From positions 3,613,501 to 3,677,500 of the forward strand of contig NZ_CP111085.1 of assembly GCF_026278345.1 (NCBI RefSeq): a stretch of DNA of 64,000 bases, written 5' to 3'. The translations under genes were made by a program, and so were the position numbers. The DNA comes from Tellurirhabdus rosea. Lineage in GTDB: Bacteria > Bacteroidota > Bacteroidia > Cytophagales > Spirosomataceae. A model generated the notes under the pieces. It did not search any database. It had not been told where the DNA came from and saw only the letters and a list, made by a program, of their open reading frames with translations. Below are positions 23,400 through 31,116 of the stretch, in pieces; positions within the stretch are counted from its first letter, which is position 1; each line of letters starts with the position of its first letter.

Positions 23400-24764
23400 T
23401 CAGAATTTGAGGTTAACCATCAGATAAGCCCAGTTGGAGCGTTTTTGCGGCGTAGTTACGTTCTTGACGCTCGCGGCAGCCAGCGATTCGGTCGCCAGAA
23501 AAGTGCAGTAACCGCCTTCCAGTCCGATGTTTTTGGTGAGGGTGTAATTGGCAATCAGGTCGATTTCCTCGCCGAAGTTCTGGCTCAGTTCCTTCTTGTC
23601 GCCGCTCAGAACCGTGTTGGGTGACCGGAAGCTGTGGGCATCGAGCGCAAAATTCAGTTTGTCGGTGGGCTTGTAGCGGGCCCGGAAGTACAGGTCCGTC
23701 AGGCCGCCCCGTCCGAAGCCGTCGGCGACGTAGAAGTAATCCATCAGGCCCCAGAACTTGTGCGGCGTGCCGTAGAGCGGGTCGAACCGGCGGGTGGTGG
23801 TGCCCGAAGCGGTCGGTTCGTTGCCGGTCGTGTAGTCCAGCCCGAGGCCGAGACTGGTACGGCGGCTGGTGTTGTAGGTCAACTGACCCGAAAGCAGGGC
23901 CGCTTTGACCGTGAGGCCGTCCTTGTCTTTGCCCGTCTGGTAGTAGGCTTCGCCTTTCAGACCCAGCTTTTTGAACTGACCCGTGAAGTAGCCGCCGAAC
24001 GTGACCCGGCTCCAGACGCCCGGAATGTTGGTGCGGGTGGCTACCGTGCTGCCCGCTGGCAGCGTCATGGCGTACTTGTTGAAGTCGTCCTTGATAACGA
24101 GGAACGAGAAGTTTCCGGCATAGAATTTCCGGCCCAGATAAACGAACTGGAGGGATTTGTAAAGGCTGCCGATGGCGTTGGTCCCGGCCGTGTAGCCCGT
24201 CGGAATGCCGTTGTAGATTGCGCCCGTCTTGCGTTCGGCGTTCTGGTTGTAGGCGACCCCGGCATGCAGCATCCAGCCGTTGGCCGCGTATTTCAGCAGC
24301 GCCATGTCGTGACGGCGCCCCTGCTGGAGCCAGTCGAGGTTGCCGAGAAGCCGGGAGTCGTCGTAGACGAGTTCCTGCCGACCGACCTTCAGGGCGAATT
24401 CCCTGGTTTTGACCGTCGTATCCAGCAGGCTGACCTCGCCCCACGCCTCATGCATGAGCAGGCCGTTGAAATCCTGGTTGGTGACGCGGTTGATCGTGGA
24501 CGCATCCTGCCCCCACACCCGAACGTCCTGGAGCGTCGCGCCGAACTTCAGCCGGTAGCCTGTATACGAGGCCGTTACGCGGGTTCGCTGGGAGGTGAAG
24601 AAGGCCGGTTTGTCACCGACTTTGAGAAGGGTGCCCTGTCCGTCGCGGTATTCCGAACGGGTGCGGAGCTGGCCGCCGAGGGTGAACTGGGCCTGAACGT
24701 TCAGCGAGAGAAGGCTAAGGCCGACGAAACCCAAAAGAGTTTTGGGATGTACGAGTTTTCTCAT
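23400..24764 (-). CDS. Alginate-export-family outer-membrane channel
   Basis: The 454-residue protein has a signal peptide (VGLSLLSLNVQAQ) and alternating beta-strand pattern to a terminal aromatic residue (YLMVNLKF). FTLGGQLRTRSEYRDGQG at the mature N-terminus, LKVGRQELVYDDSRLLGNLDW near residue 125 and the RRHDMALLKY segment are typical of the Alginate_exp family (PF13372-like). The position directly before nrtA, with 5 nt between, suggests a nitrate or nitrite pore in the outer membrane rather than alginate secretion, since no alginate genes are present. That substrate is inference. Confidence 0.85.
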   Translation of the reverse strand: MRKLVHPKTLLGFVGLSLLSLNVQAQFTLGGQLRTRSEYRDGQGTLLKVGDKPAFFTSQRTRVTASYTGYRLKFGATLQDVRVWGQDASTINRVTNQDFNGLLMHEAWGEVSLLDTTVKTREFALKVGRQELVYDDSRLLGNLDWLQQGRRHDMALLKYAANGWMLHAGVAYNQNAERKTGAIYNGIPTGYTAGTNAIGSLYKSLQFVYLGRKFYAGNFSFLVIKDDFNKYAMTLPAGSTVATRTNIPGVWSRVTFGGYFTGQFKKLGLKGEAYYQTGKDKDGLTVKAALLSGQLTYNTSRRTSLGLGLDYTTGNEPTASGTTTRRFDPLYGTPHKFWGLMDYFYVADGFGRGGLTDLYFRARYKPTDKLNFALDAHSFRSPNTVLSGDKKELSQNFGEEIDLIANYTLTKNIGLEGGYCTFLATESLAAASVKNVTTPQKRSNWAYLMVNLKF

Positions 24765-24812
24765 ACATTTGGACTGGTTTAAGTTGGAACATGCTTAAAC
24801 TGGGTTTTACCC

Positions 24813-24840
24813 GCCCTGTCAGGCTGCCACCGGACAGGGC
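24813..24840. other. Hairpin between cobA and the outer-membrane channel gene
   Basis: An 8-bp perfect stem (24813-24820 with 24833-24840) with a 12-nt loop is followed by five T on the plus strand. On the minus strand, where the genes lie, no T-run follows. It may be an attenuator or processing site in the operon, or a terminator against opposite transcription. Confidence 0.45.
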
Positions 24841-24891
24841 ATTTTTGTGGCGTTCCGGAACTGCCATTCCGTAGGCCACAAGACTGTTTGA

Positions 24892-25698
24892 TTACGCAAT
24901 TCCCGGTCGGCCGCCTACGCCCAGCGAGTCGAGCAACTGGTCGACGGCCACCTTGTTGGTCTGCGTAAAAAATTCCTTGTTCAGTGATACGACTTCCCCG
25001 GCCACAATGACCGCCGGGTTTGAGAACCCTTCCAAAACAGCCTCTTCCGCAATTGTTCCCGCCAGGCCGAACAGCACCCGTTCGTTGGCGCAGCTTCCAT
25101 TCTGTATGATCGCTACCGGTAAATCTTCTTTTCCTGCTCCGCACAGCAGCCGCATAATCCTGTCGAGATGCTGCATGCCCATCAGGATCACCAGGGTGGC
25201 GTTGGACCGGACGGCGGCGTGGATGTCGCCCGAGAGCTGGTGAAACCGGGTGGTTCCGGTCAGCACCCAGAAACTCTCGCTCAGGCCTCGGCTCGTCAGC
25301 GGAATTCCGGCCAGCGCCGGCACCGCATAGCTGCTCGAAATGCCCGGTACGACCGCCGTTTCGATGCCAAATTCCCGCGCAAATGTCAGTTCTTCAAAAC
25401 CCCGCCCGAACACAAACGGGTCGCCGCCCTTGAGCCGCACCACATGCCCGTAACGCTGGGCGTATTCCACAATCAGATGATTCAGGTCCTCCTGGGCGAA
25501 CTCGCAGCGCCCGCGCCGCTTGCCGACAAACAGTCGTTCGGCGGAGGCCGGAGCGTGGTCGAGGAGAGCCGGGTGAACCAGCGCGTCGTAGAGCACGGCC
25601 CCCGCCGTCTGGAGTGCCCGAAGGCCCTTCAGCGTAATCAGTTCCGGGTCTCCCGGACCCGCTCCTACCAGTGTCAGTCGGGGGCGCATAGGCTTCAC
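24892..25698 (-). CDS. cobA: Uroporphyrinogen-III C-methyltransferase
   Basis: The 268-residue protein matches SUMT enzymes: LVGAGPGDPELITLKGLRAL at the N-terminus, YDALVHPALL, VRLKGGDPFVFGRG (SAM site), VPGISSSYAVPALAGIPLTS and LTGTTR. It uses SAM to methylate uroporphyrinogen III to precorrin-2, the first step to siroheme, the cofactor of the NirB enzyme encoded opposite. It is a stand-alone SUMT; no dehydrogenase/ferrochelatase (CysG N-terminal) domain is fused. It is the first gene of the nitrate operon and follows a promoter and operator-like repeats. Confidence 0.94.
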   Translation of the reverse strand: MKPMRPRLTLVGAGPGDPELITLKGLRALQTAGAVLYDALVHPALLDHAPASAERLFVGKRRGRCEFAQEDLNHLIVEYAQRYGHVVRLKGGDPFVFGRGFEELTFAREFGIETAVVPGISSSYAVPALAGIPLTSRGLSESFWVLTGTTRFHQLSGDIHAAVRSNATLVILMGMQHLDRIMRLLCGAGKEDLPVAIIQNGSCANERVLFGLAGTIAEEAVLEGFSNPAVIVAGEVVSLNKEFFTQTNKVAVDQLLDSLGVGGRPGIA

Positions 25699-25709
25699 TG
25701 TTTAAAGAG

Positions 25710-25748
25710 GTACTATTATTTAAGTACTATTTGTAGTATTTTGTACTA
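25710..25748 (-). promoter_or_regulatory. Operator-like repeats in the cobA leader
   Basis: GTACTA occurs three times (25710, 25724 and 25743), and the middle copy forms an inverted repeat TACTA-TTTG-TAGTA (25725-25738). It lies between the predicted transcription start of cobA and its start codon, a place where a bound protein would block transcription or RNA folding would matter. A regulator such as the NarL-like protein at 30442 is a guess. Confidence 0.45.
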
Positions 25749-25765
25749 TGTGCGATTTCTTGGTT

Positions 25766-25795
25766 CAAAAGTAGAGGTATAATTTTACAAAACAA
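25766..25795 (-). promoter_or_regulatory. Bacteroidota-type promoter of the nitrate operon (cobA)
   Basis: Minus-strand TTG (25793-25795) and TACTTTTG (25766-25773) are separated by 19 nt, close to the TTTG-N19-TAnnTTTG pattern of the Bacteroidota primary sigma factor. Transcription would start near 25759, about 60 nt before the cobA start codon. Confidence 0.6.
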
Positions 25796-25870
25796 GTGTT
25801 TTTGCCAAATTTTAATTTAAAAACAGAGCTTTGTCGAAATAAAAAGTTAGGAATTTTAAAAAAGACGATT

Positions 25871-25878
25871 TAAGTTTG
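25871..25878 (+). promoter_or_regulatory. Candidate -7 element of the nirB promoter
   Basis: TAAGTTTG fits TAnnTTTG and lies 90 nt before the nirB start within the A+T-rich divergent region. No clear TTTG was seen 19 nt upstream, so an activator may be needed, or the true promoter may be elsewhere (another weak pair is TTTTG at 25800-25804 with GAGCTTTG at 25826-25833). Confidence 0.4.
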
Positions 25879-25967
25879 GCTTGTAATTATTCTTCGTCAA
25901 ACTGCCATTTATGAGAATAGTTATATAAAAAAAGAGCGTCTTACCAATTTTATAGTTACAAATAACT

Positions 25968-28490
25968 ATGTCCATGGGTACAAGCAGACGAATTGTTGTT
26001 GTTGGCAACGGCATGGTAGGCTACAAGTTTTGCGAAAAGCTCGTAGCGAAGGCTCACAACAGGGCAGACTTTTCGATTACGGTATTCGGCGAGGAACCGC
26101 GTGCCGCTTACGACCGCGTACACCTGAGCGCGTACTTCGACGGCAAGACCGCCGGGGATCTCGCCCTGGCTCCGGACAACTGGTACGCCGACAACGGCAT
26201 TCAGCTTTACCTGTCGGACCCGGTGCTGCACATCGACCGCGACCGCCGCGAGGTGCATTCGCATCACGGGCTGGTTGTACCTTACGATTATCTGGTGATG
26301 GCCACCGGCTCGGGTGCGTTTGTGCCGCCGGTGCCGGGCGTAGAGAAGGAAGGCGTTTTCGTCTACCGCACCATCGAAGACCTTGAAATGATTCAGGCGC
26401 ACGCCCGTAAGGCCCGCAAAGGGGCCGTACTCGGCGGCGGACTGCTCGGCCTGGAAGCCGCCAAGGCGCTTCTGGACCTCGGTCTGGACGAAGCGCACGT
26501 GGTCGAGTTTGCCCCGCGCCTGATGCCCCGGCAGATCGACGAGGCCGGTTCGGCCGTCCTCCAGCGCAAACTGGAGGAACTGGGGCTGCGGATTCACCTG
26601 TCCAAAAACACCCGGACACTGCTCGGCGACGAAACGTTTGCGGGCATGGCGTTCGCCGACGATACGCAACTGGACGTAGACATGCTGATCATCTCGGCCG
26701 GTATCCGTCCCCGCGACGAGCTGGCCAAAGCCGCCGGGCTGGACACCCACCCACGGGGCGGCATCGTGGTCGATGATTTTCTGCAAACCTCCGACCCGGC
26801 CATTTTTGCCATCGGCGAATGCGCCCTGGCCCACGGTATGATTTACGGCCTGGTGGCACCCGGTTACGAGATGGCCGAGGTCGTTGCCTCACGCCTGACG
26901 GGCGAAGAAAAGGCGTTCCGGCCCTACGATATGTCTACAAAACTGAAGCTGATCGGCGTGGATGTCGCCAGCTTCGGCAATCCCTTCGCGGAAGGCCCTG
27001 ACTGCCGCACTATCTGCTACGAAAACAGGGCGAAAGGCATTTATAAGCGCATCAACGTGTCGGCCGACGGCAAAGAACTGCTTGGCGGCGTGCTGGTGGG
27101 GGACGCCGAACAGTACAACATGCTGCTGCAAACCTGCAAAAACCGCATGGCCCTGCCGCCCGACCCCGAAGACCTGATTCTGGGCGCCCGCGGCGGAAGC
27201 GGCGCTGACAGCGCGGCGGGCGTGATGAGTCTGCCCGACGACGCGCTTATCTGTTCCTGCGAAGCCATCACCAAAGCGCAGATTTGCAAAGAGGTGGCCG
27301 AAAACGGCCATACCAGCATCGACGCCCTGAAAAAAGCGACCAAAGCCTGTACCGGCTGCGGGGGCTGTACACCGATGGTGAAAGATCTCCTCCAGGGCGT
27401 GCTGAAAGCCCAGGGCCAGTACATCCGCAACGTCGTCTGCGAACATTTTGATTACTCACGCCAGGAACTGCTCGATCTGGTCAAAATCAACGACCTGCGG
27501 ACCTACGGCGCGGTGCTGGACCATTTCGGCAAAGGCGACGGCTGCGAAATCTGCAAACCGCTGGTAGCGTCGCTGCTGGCCAGCCTGTGGAACGAAAACG
27601 TCCTTGCCAAGGACCGCGCGATGATTCAGGATTCCAATGACCGCTATCTGGCGAACATCCAGAAAGGCGGCACGTATTCGGTGGTGCCCCGGATTCCGGG
27701 CGGCGAAATAACCCCGGAGAAGCTGATCGTGATCGGGCAGGTGGCGAAGAAGTACGGCCTGTATACCAAAATCACCGGCGGCCAGCGTATCGACCTCTTC
27801 GGAGCACACGTGAGCGACCTGCCGCAAATCTGGGAAGAACTGATTGCCGCCGGCTTTGAGAGCGGACACGCCTACGGCAAATCGCTGCGGACGGTGAAAA
27901 GCTGCGTCGGCTCGACCTGGTGCCGGTTCGGGGTGCAGGATTCGGTCTCGTTCGCCATTGAAGTGGAAGAACGCTACAAGGGATTGCGCTCGCCGCACAA
28001 GCTGAAATCGGCCGTTTCGGGCTGCATCCGCGAATGTGCCGAGGCGCAGAGCAAGGATTTCGGCATTATCGCCACCGAAAAAGGCTGGAACCTGTACGTC
28101 TGCGGCAACGGCGGCTCCAAACCGCAGCACGCCCAGCTGCTGGCATCGGACGTGGACAAGGAAACCTGCCTGCGCCTGATCGACCGGTTCCTGATGTTTT
28201 ACATCAAAACCGCCGACCCGCTGACCCGGACCGCTACCTGGCTCAACAAGCTGGAAGGCGGCATGACCTACCTGAAAGCCGTCGTCGTCGACGACGTACT
28301 AGGCATCGCCGCCGACCTCGAACGCGAGATGCAGGCGCTGGTAGACAACTACGCCTGCGAATGGAAAGAGGCCGTCGAGACGCCCGAAATCCGTCGCCGG
28401 TTTGCCCATTTCGTGAACCAGCCGGACCAGAAAGACCCCAGCGTGCAGTTCGAACCCATGCGGGAGCAGGTCCGGGCGAAAGGTTGGTAG
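25968..28490 (+). CDS. nirB: NAD(P)H-dependent nitrite reductase, large subunit
   Basis: The 840-residue protein has the full NirB order. An FAD domain (IVVVGNGMVGYKFCEKL) and NAD domain (GAVLGGGLLGLEAAKAL) come first. A BFD-like 2Fe-2S domain follows near residues 427-466 (CSCEA...CTGCGGC), and a second cysteine pair at GCEIC near 532. Then come the sulfite/nitrite reductase half domain and the siroheme/4Fe-4S site (CVGSTWC near 645-651, CIREC near 685-689). It reduces nitrite to ammonium in the cytoplasm. It diverges from cobA, the siroheme-synthesis gene, and is followed by nirD. MGTSRR two codons later is an alternative start. Confidence 0.97.
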   Translation: MSMGTSRRIVVVGNGMVGYKFCEKLVAKAHNRADFSITVFGEEPRAAYDRVHLSAYFDGKTAGDLALAPDNWYADNGIQLYLSDPVLHIDRDRREVHSHHGLVVPYDYLVMATGSGAFVPPVPGVEKEGVFVYRTIEDLEMIQAHARKARKGAVLGGGLLGLEAAKALLDLGLDEAHVVEFAPRLMPRQIDEAGSAVLQRKLEELGLRIHLSKNTRTLLGDETFAGMAFADDTQLDVDMLIISAGIRPRDELAKAAGLDTHPRGGIVVDDFLQTSDPAIFAIGECALAHGMIYGLVAPGYEMAEVVASRLTGEEKAFRPYDMSTKLKLIGVDVASFGNPFAEGPDCRTICYENRAKGIYKRINVSADGKELLGGVLVGDAEQYNMLLQTCKNRMALPPDPEDLILGARGGSGADSAAGVMSLPDDALICSCEAITKAQICKEVAENGHTSIDALKKATKACTGCGGCTPMVKDLLQGVLKAQGQYIRNVVCEHFDYSRQELLDLVKINDLRTYGAVLDHFGKGDGCEICKPLVASLLASLWNENVLAKDRAMIQDSNDRYLANIQKGGTYSVVPRIPGGEITPEKLIVIGQVAKKYGLYTKITGGQRIDLFGAHVSDLPQIWEELIAAGFESGHAYGKSLRTVKSCVGSTWCRFGVQDSVSFAIEVEERYKGLRSPHKLKSAVSGCIRECAEAQSKDFGIIATEKGWNLYVCGNGGSKPQHAQLLASDVDKETCLRLIDRFLMFYIKTADPLTRTATWLNKLEGGMTYLKAVVVDDVLGIAADLEREMQALVDNYACEWKEAVETPEIRRRFAHFVNQPDQKDPSVQFEPMREQVRAKGW

Positions 28491-28552
28491 TATCCCCGGG
28501 CTTTAGCTGAATGAACCAATTTCCCGGCTGAACTCCGGGGTCACAGAACAAG

Positions 28553-28906
28553 ATGGAAACCTTACTAACCGAAACCCTTTCGACCACCTGGCACCTGGCG
28601 TGCCGGGTGGAAGATGTGCCGGCCGATGGCGGCGCCTGTGTTCTGCTGGAAGGTCGGCAGATCGCGATTTTCAACTTTGCCCGGCGCGGGGAGTGGTACG
28701 CCACCACCAACGAATGTCCGCACCGGCAGCAGATGGCCCTGTCGCGGGGACTGATCGGCAGTCAGGGCGACGAACCCAAAGTGGCCTGTCCGTTCCACAA
28801 AAAGACCTTTTCCCTCCGCGACGGCTCCTGCCTCACCGACGAGGACTACCGCATCGAAACTTACCCGGTGAAGGTGGAAGGTGGGCAGGTTTATGTCAGT
28901 TTATAG
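28553..28906 (+). CDS. nirD: Nitrite reductase small subunit, Rieske type
   Basis: The 117-residue protein is a Rieske 2Fe-2S domain with both ligand pairs intact, CPH (in NECPHRQQM) and CPFH (in ACPFHKKTF). Some NirD proteins, such as the enterobacterial one, lack these ligands, so this is the iron-sulfur variant. It lies 62 nt after nirB, and its stop codon begins a repeat leading to the sensor kinase gene. It would assemble with NirB. Confidence 0.93.
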   Translation: METLLTETLSTTWHLACRVEDVPADGGACVLLEGRQIAIFNFARRGEWYATTNECPHRQQMALSRGLIGSQGDEPKVACPFHKKTFSLRDGSCLTDEDYRIETYPVKVEGGQVYVSL

Positions 28907-28994
28907 TTTTCAGTTTTCAGTTGTTCCGCAGCAATTGACTAACCGAAAACCGAAAACGGACAACCGAAAACTGAAAACGGACAACCGAAAACCG
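28905..28994. repeat. Junction repeat between nirD and the sensor kinase
   Basis: The element starts within the nirD stop codon. It contains AGTTTTCAGTTTTCAGTTG and three complementary copies of CCGAAAAC(T/C)GAAAACGGACAAC-like units in tandem before the kinase ATG. It can fold back on itself. An open frame through it adds 38 lysine/asparagine-rich codons before the kinase start; these were rejected as protein. Confidence 0.85.
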
Positions 28995-30392
28995 ATGACA
29001 GACCATCTCGACCGCCGGGTGGCCCGGCGCCTGACCCGGTTTTATGTGCTGGCTCTTTCGGCCATTGGGGTGCTGACCATCAGCGGCCTGCTGTTCGTGC
29101 GGCATACCATCCGGAATCAGTACGACGACGGCCGGGTGCTGAACGTGGCCGGGCGGCAGCGGATGCTGAGCCAGCGCCTGACCAAGCTGGCCCTGCTGCG
29201 AACGGAAGGCATTCCGGCGGCGGATACGGTGCCGTTCGATTCGCTGCTGGATGTCTGGAGTCAGAGCCATATCCAGTTGCGGAAGGGGGAACTGGTGATG
29301 GAAAAGCCGTTTCAGGTTCGAAAAAGTGCGGAGCTGGACCAGATGTTTGCGCAACTGGAGCCGGTTTTTCAGACGATGTACCGTAATTTCCGGCAGATTT
29401 CTGCGGCGGACCTGCCGGATGCCGACCGGAAGGCGGCGTTAGGGGCCGTTCTGCGCGAAGAGCCGCTGTATCTGGGGCAAATGAACGACATTGTGTTCCG
29501 GTTCGATGCCGAAAACACCGAACGCATCCGGCACCTGGAGCGGGTCGAGTGGGCCCTCGGACTGGCCACGCTGCTGGTCGTTTTGCTGGAAGGCTTATTC
29601 ATTTTCCGGCCGGTCGTGCGGCACACGCGCAACGTCATCTGGTGGCTCACCCAGTCGGAGGAGGCGCTGCGGCGGGCCAACGACCAGCTGGCCGATACCA
29701 ACGAACGTCTGCTGCAAACGCAGGCCCAGCTGGTGGAGGCCACCGAAGAGAAATACCGCCTGCAACGGGCCGAGGATACCGTCCGTTCGGCGGCGCTGCT
29801 GGAAGGGCAGGAGGAAGAACGCCGCCGGTTTGCCCGGGACCTGCACGACGGCATCGGCCAGATGCTCACCGGTCTCCGGCTGCATGTCGGAAAACTGAAA
29901 AAAGGCCCGTTTGCCGACGAGAAGCAGCAACAACGCCTGGCGGATTTGTCGGAACTGGTGCAGGAAACCATCCAGACCACCCGCCACGTGTCGCAGAACC
30001 TGATGCCTTCGGTGCTGGAAGACTACGGACTGGCAGCGGCCTTGCAACTGCTGACCGAGCAGGTGGGCCGCTCGTCGGGCATACCGGTGACTTTTGAAGC
30101 CGAAGAAGCTACCGAACGGCTGGCTCCGGCAACGGAAATCAGCCTGTACCGGATCGCCCAGGAAGCCGTCAACAACGCCGTCAAGCATGCCGGAGCTGCC
30201 GAAATCCACGTAACGCTGGGGTTGGAGGGCGAGCGGTTGGTGCTGCGGGTGACGGACGACGGGAGGGGGTTTCAGGCAGAAAAAGTCCATTCCGGCGGGC
30301 TGGAAAACATGCGAACCCGCGCCCGGCTCCTGAAAGCCGACCTGCGGATCGCCTCGTCCGAAACGGGGACAAAGGTGGAAATAAGGGTGTGA
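28995..30392 (+). CDS. NarX/NarQ-like nitrate/nitrite sensor histidine kinase
   Basis: From MTDHLDRRVARRL the protein has 465 residues. A first helix (LALSAIGVLTISGLLFV) is followed at once by LNVAGRQRMLSQRLTKLAL, the P-box of PilJ/NarX-type sensors, where nitrate or nitrite is bound. A helical periplasmic domain, a second helix near residue 195 (LGLATLLVVLLEGLFIF) and a coiled coil come next. The HisKA_3 H-box is RRFARDLHDGIGQ (His284), and the ATPase domain has EAVNNAVKHA and VTDDGRGF. It follows nirBD and precedes a NarL-like regulator, which strongly supports nitrate or nitrite sensing. The start was chosen because upstream codons are repeat DNA. Confidence 0.9.
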   Translation: MTDHLDRRVARRLTRFYVLALSAIGVLTISGLLFVRHTIRNQYDDGRVLNVAGRQRMLSQRLTKLALLRTEGIPAADTVPFDSLLDVWSQSHIQLRKGELVMEKPFQVRKSAELDQMFAQLEPVFQTMYRNFRQISAADLPDADRKAALGAVLREEPLYLGQMNDIVFRFDAENTERIRHLERVEWALGLATLLVVLLEGLFIFRPVVRHTRNVIWWLTQSEEALRRANDQLADTNERLLQTQAQLVEATEEKYRLQRAEDTVRSAALLEGQEEERRRFARDLHDGIGQMLTGLRLHVGKLKKGPFADEKQQQRLADLSELVQETIQTTRHVSQNLMPSVLEDYGLAAALQLLTEQVGRSSGIPVTFEAEEATERLAPATEISLYRIAQEAVNNAVKHAGAAEIHVTLGLEGERLVLRVTDDGRGFQAEKVHSGGLENMRTRARLLKADLRIASSETGTKVEIRV

Positions 30393-30418
30393 GGGTTTAA
30401 ACCTTAAACCCTCACACC
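30386..30418. terminator. Perfect 15-bp hairpin spanning the kinase stop codon
   Basis: Arms 30386-30400 and 30404-30418 are perfectly complementary with a 3-nt loop. The kinase stop codon (30390-30392) lies in the left arm. No T-run follows, so it may be a processing or attenuation hairpin between kinase and regulator genes rather than a full terminator. Confidence 0.65.
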
Positions 30419-30441
30419 TCACAAAACAAATTCATAAGTGT

Positions 30442-31110
30442 ATGCCGATACGTGTTCTGATTGTCGATGACCATTCCGTCGTGCGCAAAGGCATCCGGAT
30501 GCTGCTGGAGGATGAAACCGATCTGGAGATCGTTGGGGAGGCTATCGACGGAGAAGAGGCCGTTTCGCTGATTCCCAGACTGCGCCCCGACGTGATGCTG
30601 GTAGACATCACCATGCCGCGGATGTCGGGTATTGAGGTGACGAAGGTCGTGAGTCAGCAGTTTCCCGGCGTGCGGGTGCTCATTTTCAGCATGCATCACA
30701 ATCCCGATTACATCCTCAGTGCGGTCAACAACGGCGCTTCGGGCTACATTCCGAAGGATACCGGCGAAGATGAACTGCTCCGGGCCATCCGGACCGTGGC
30801 GGCGGGCGATCTGTACTACACGCCCAACGTCTCGTCGGTCATCATCCGGCACTGGGTCCGGCCGAAAAACGCCCCGGAAGCGGCTACGGTCGATCAGAGC
30901 AGTTCGGTCTGGAAAAAACTAACCCAGCGCGAAGCCCAGATTCTGAGCTGCATCACCGAAGGACTCAGCAGCCGCGACATTGCCAGCCGCTTTGACATCA
31001 GCCCGAACACGGTGGCCAACCAGCGGGCCAGCATCATGCGCAAGGCGGGCGTCAAAAATACCGCCGAACTCATCCGGCTGGCGCTGGACGGGCGGGAGCG
31101 CAAAGCGTAA
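30442..31110 (+). CDS. NarL/FixJ-family response regulator
   Basis: The 222-residue protein has a receiver domain (VLIVDDHSVVRKGI; phosphoacceptor Asp55 in VMLVDITMPRMSG; conserved Lys in GYIPKDT). A LuxR-type helix-turn-helix follows (LTQREAQILSCITEGLSSRDIASRFDISPNTVANQRASIMRKAGV). It begins 49 nt after the kinase gene and is its likely partner. It probably controls the divergent nitrate operons. The gene ends 6 nt from the stop of the convergent gene, leaving no room for a separate terminator. Confidence 0.93.
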   Translation: MPIRVLIVDDHSVVRKGIRMLLEDETDLEIVGEAIDGEEAVSLIPRLRPDVMLVDITMPRMSGIEVTKVVSQQFPGVRVLIFSMHHNPDYILSAVNNGASGYIPKDTGEDELLRAIRTVAAGDLYYTPNVSSVIIRHWVRPKNAPEAATVDQSSSVWKKLTQREAQILSCITEGLSSRDIASRFDISPNTVANQRASIMRKAGVKNTAELIRLALDGRERKA

Positions 31111-31116
31111 CCGGCC

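Noticed and set aside
28881-28994. 38-codon N-terminal extension of the NarX-like kinase
   Set aside because: It overlaps nirD and is encoded by tandem repeat DNA (TDNRKPKTDNRK-like); the membrane helix and P-box start after the ATG at 28995.
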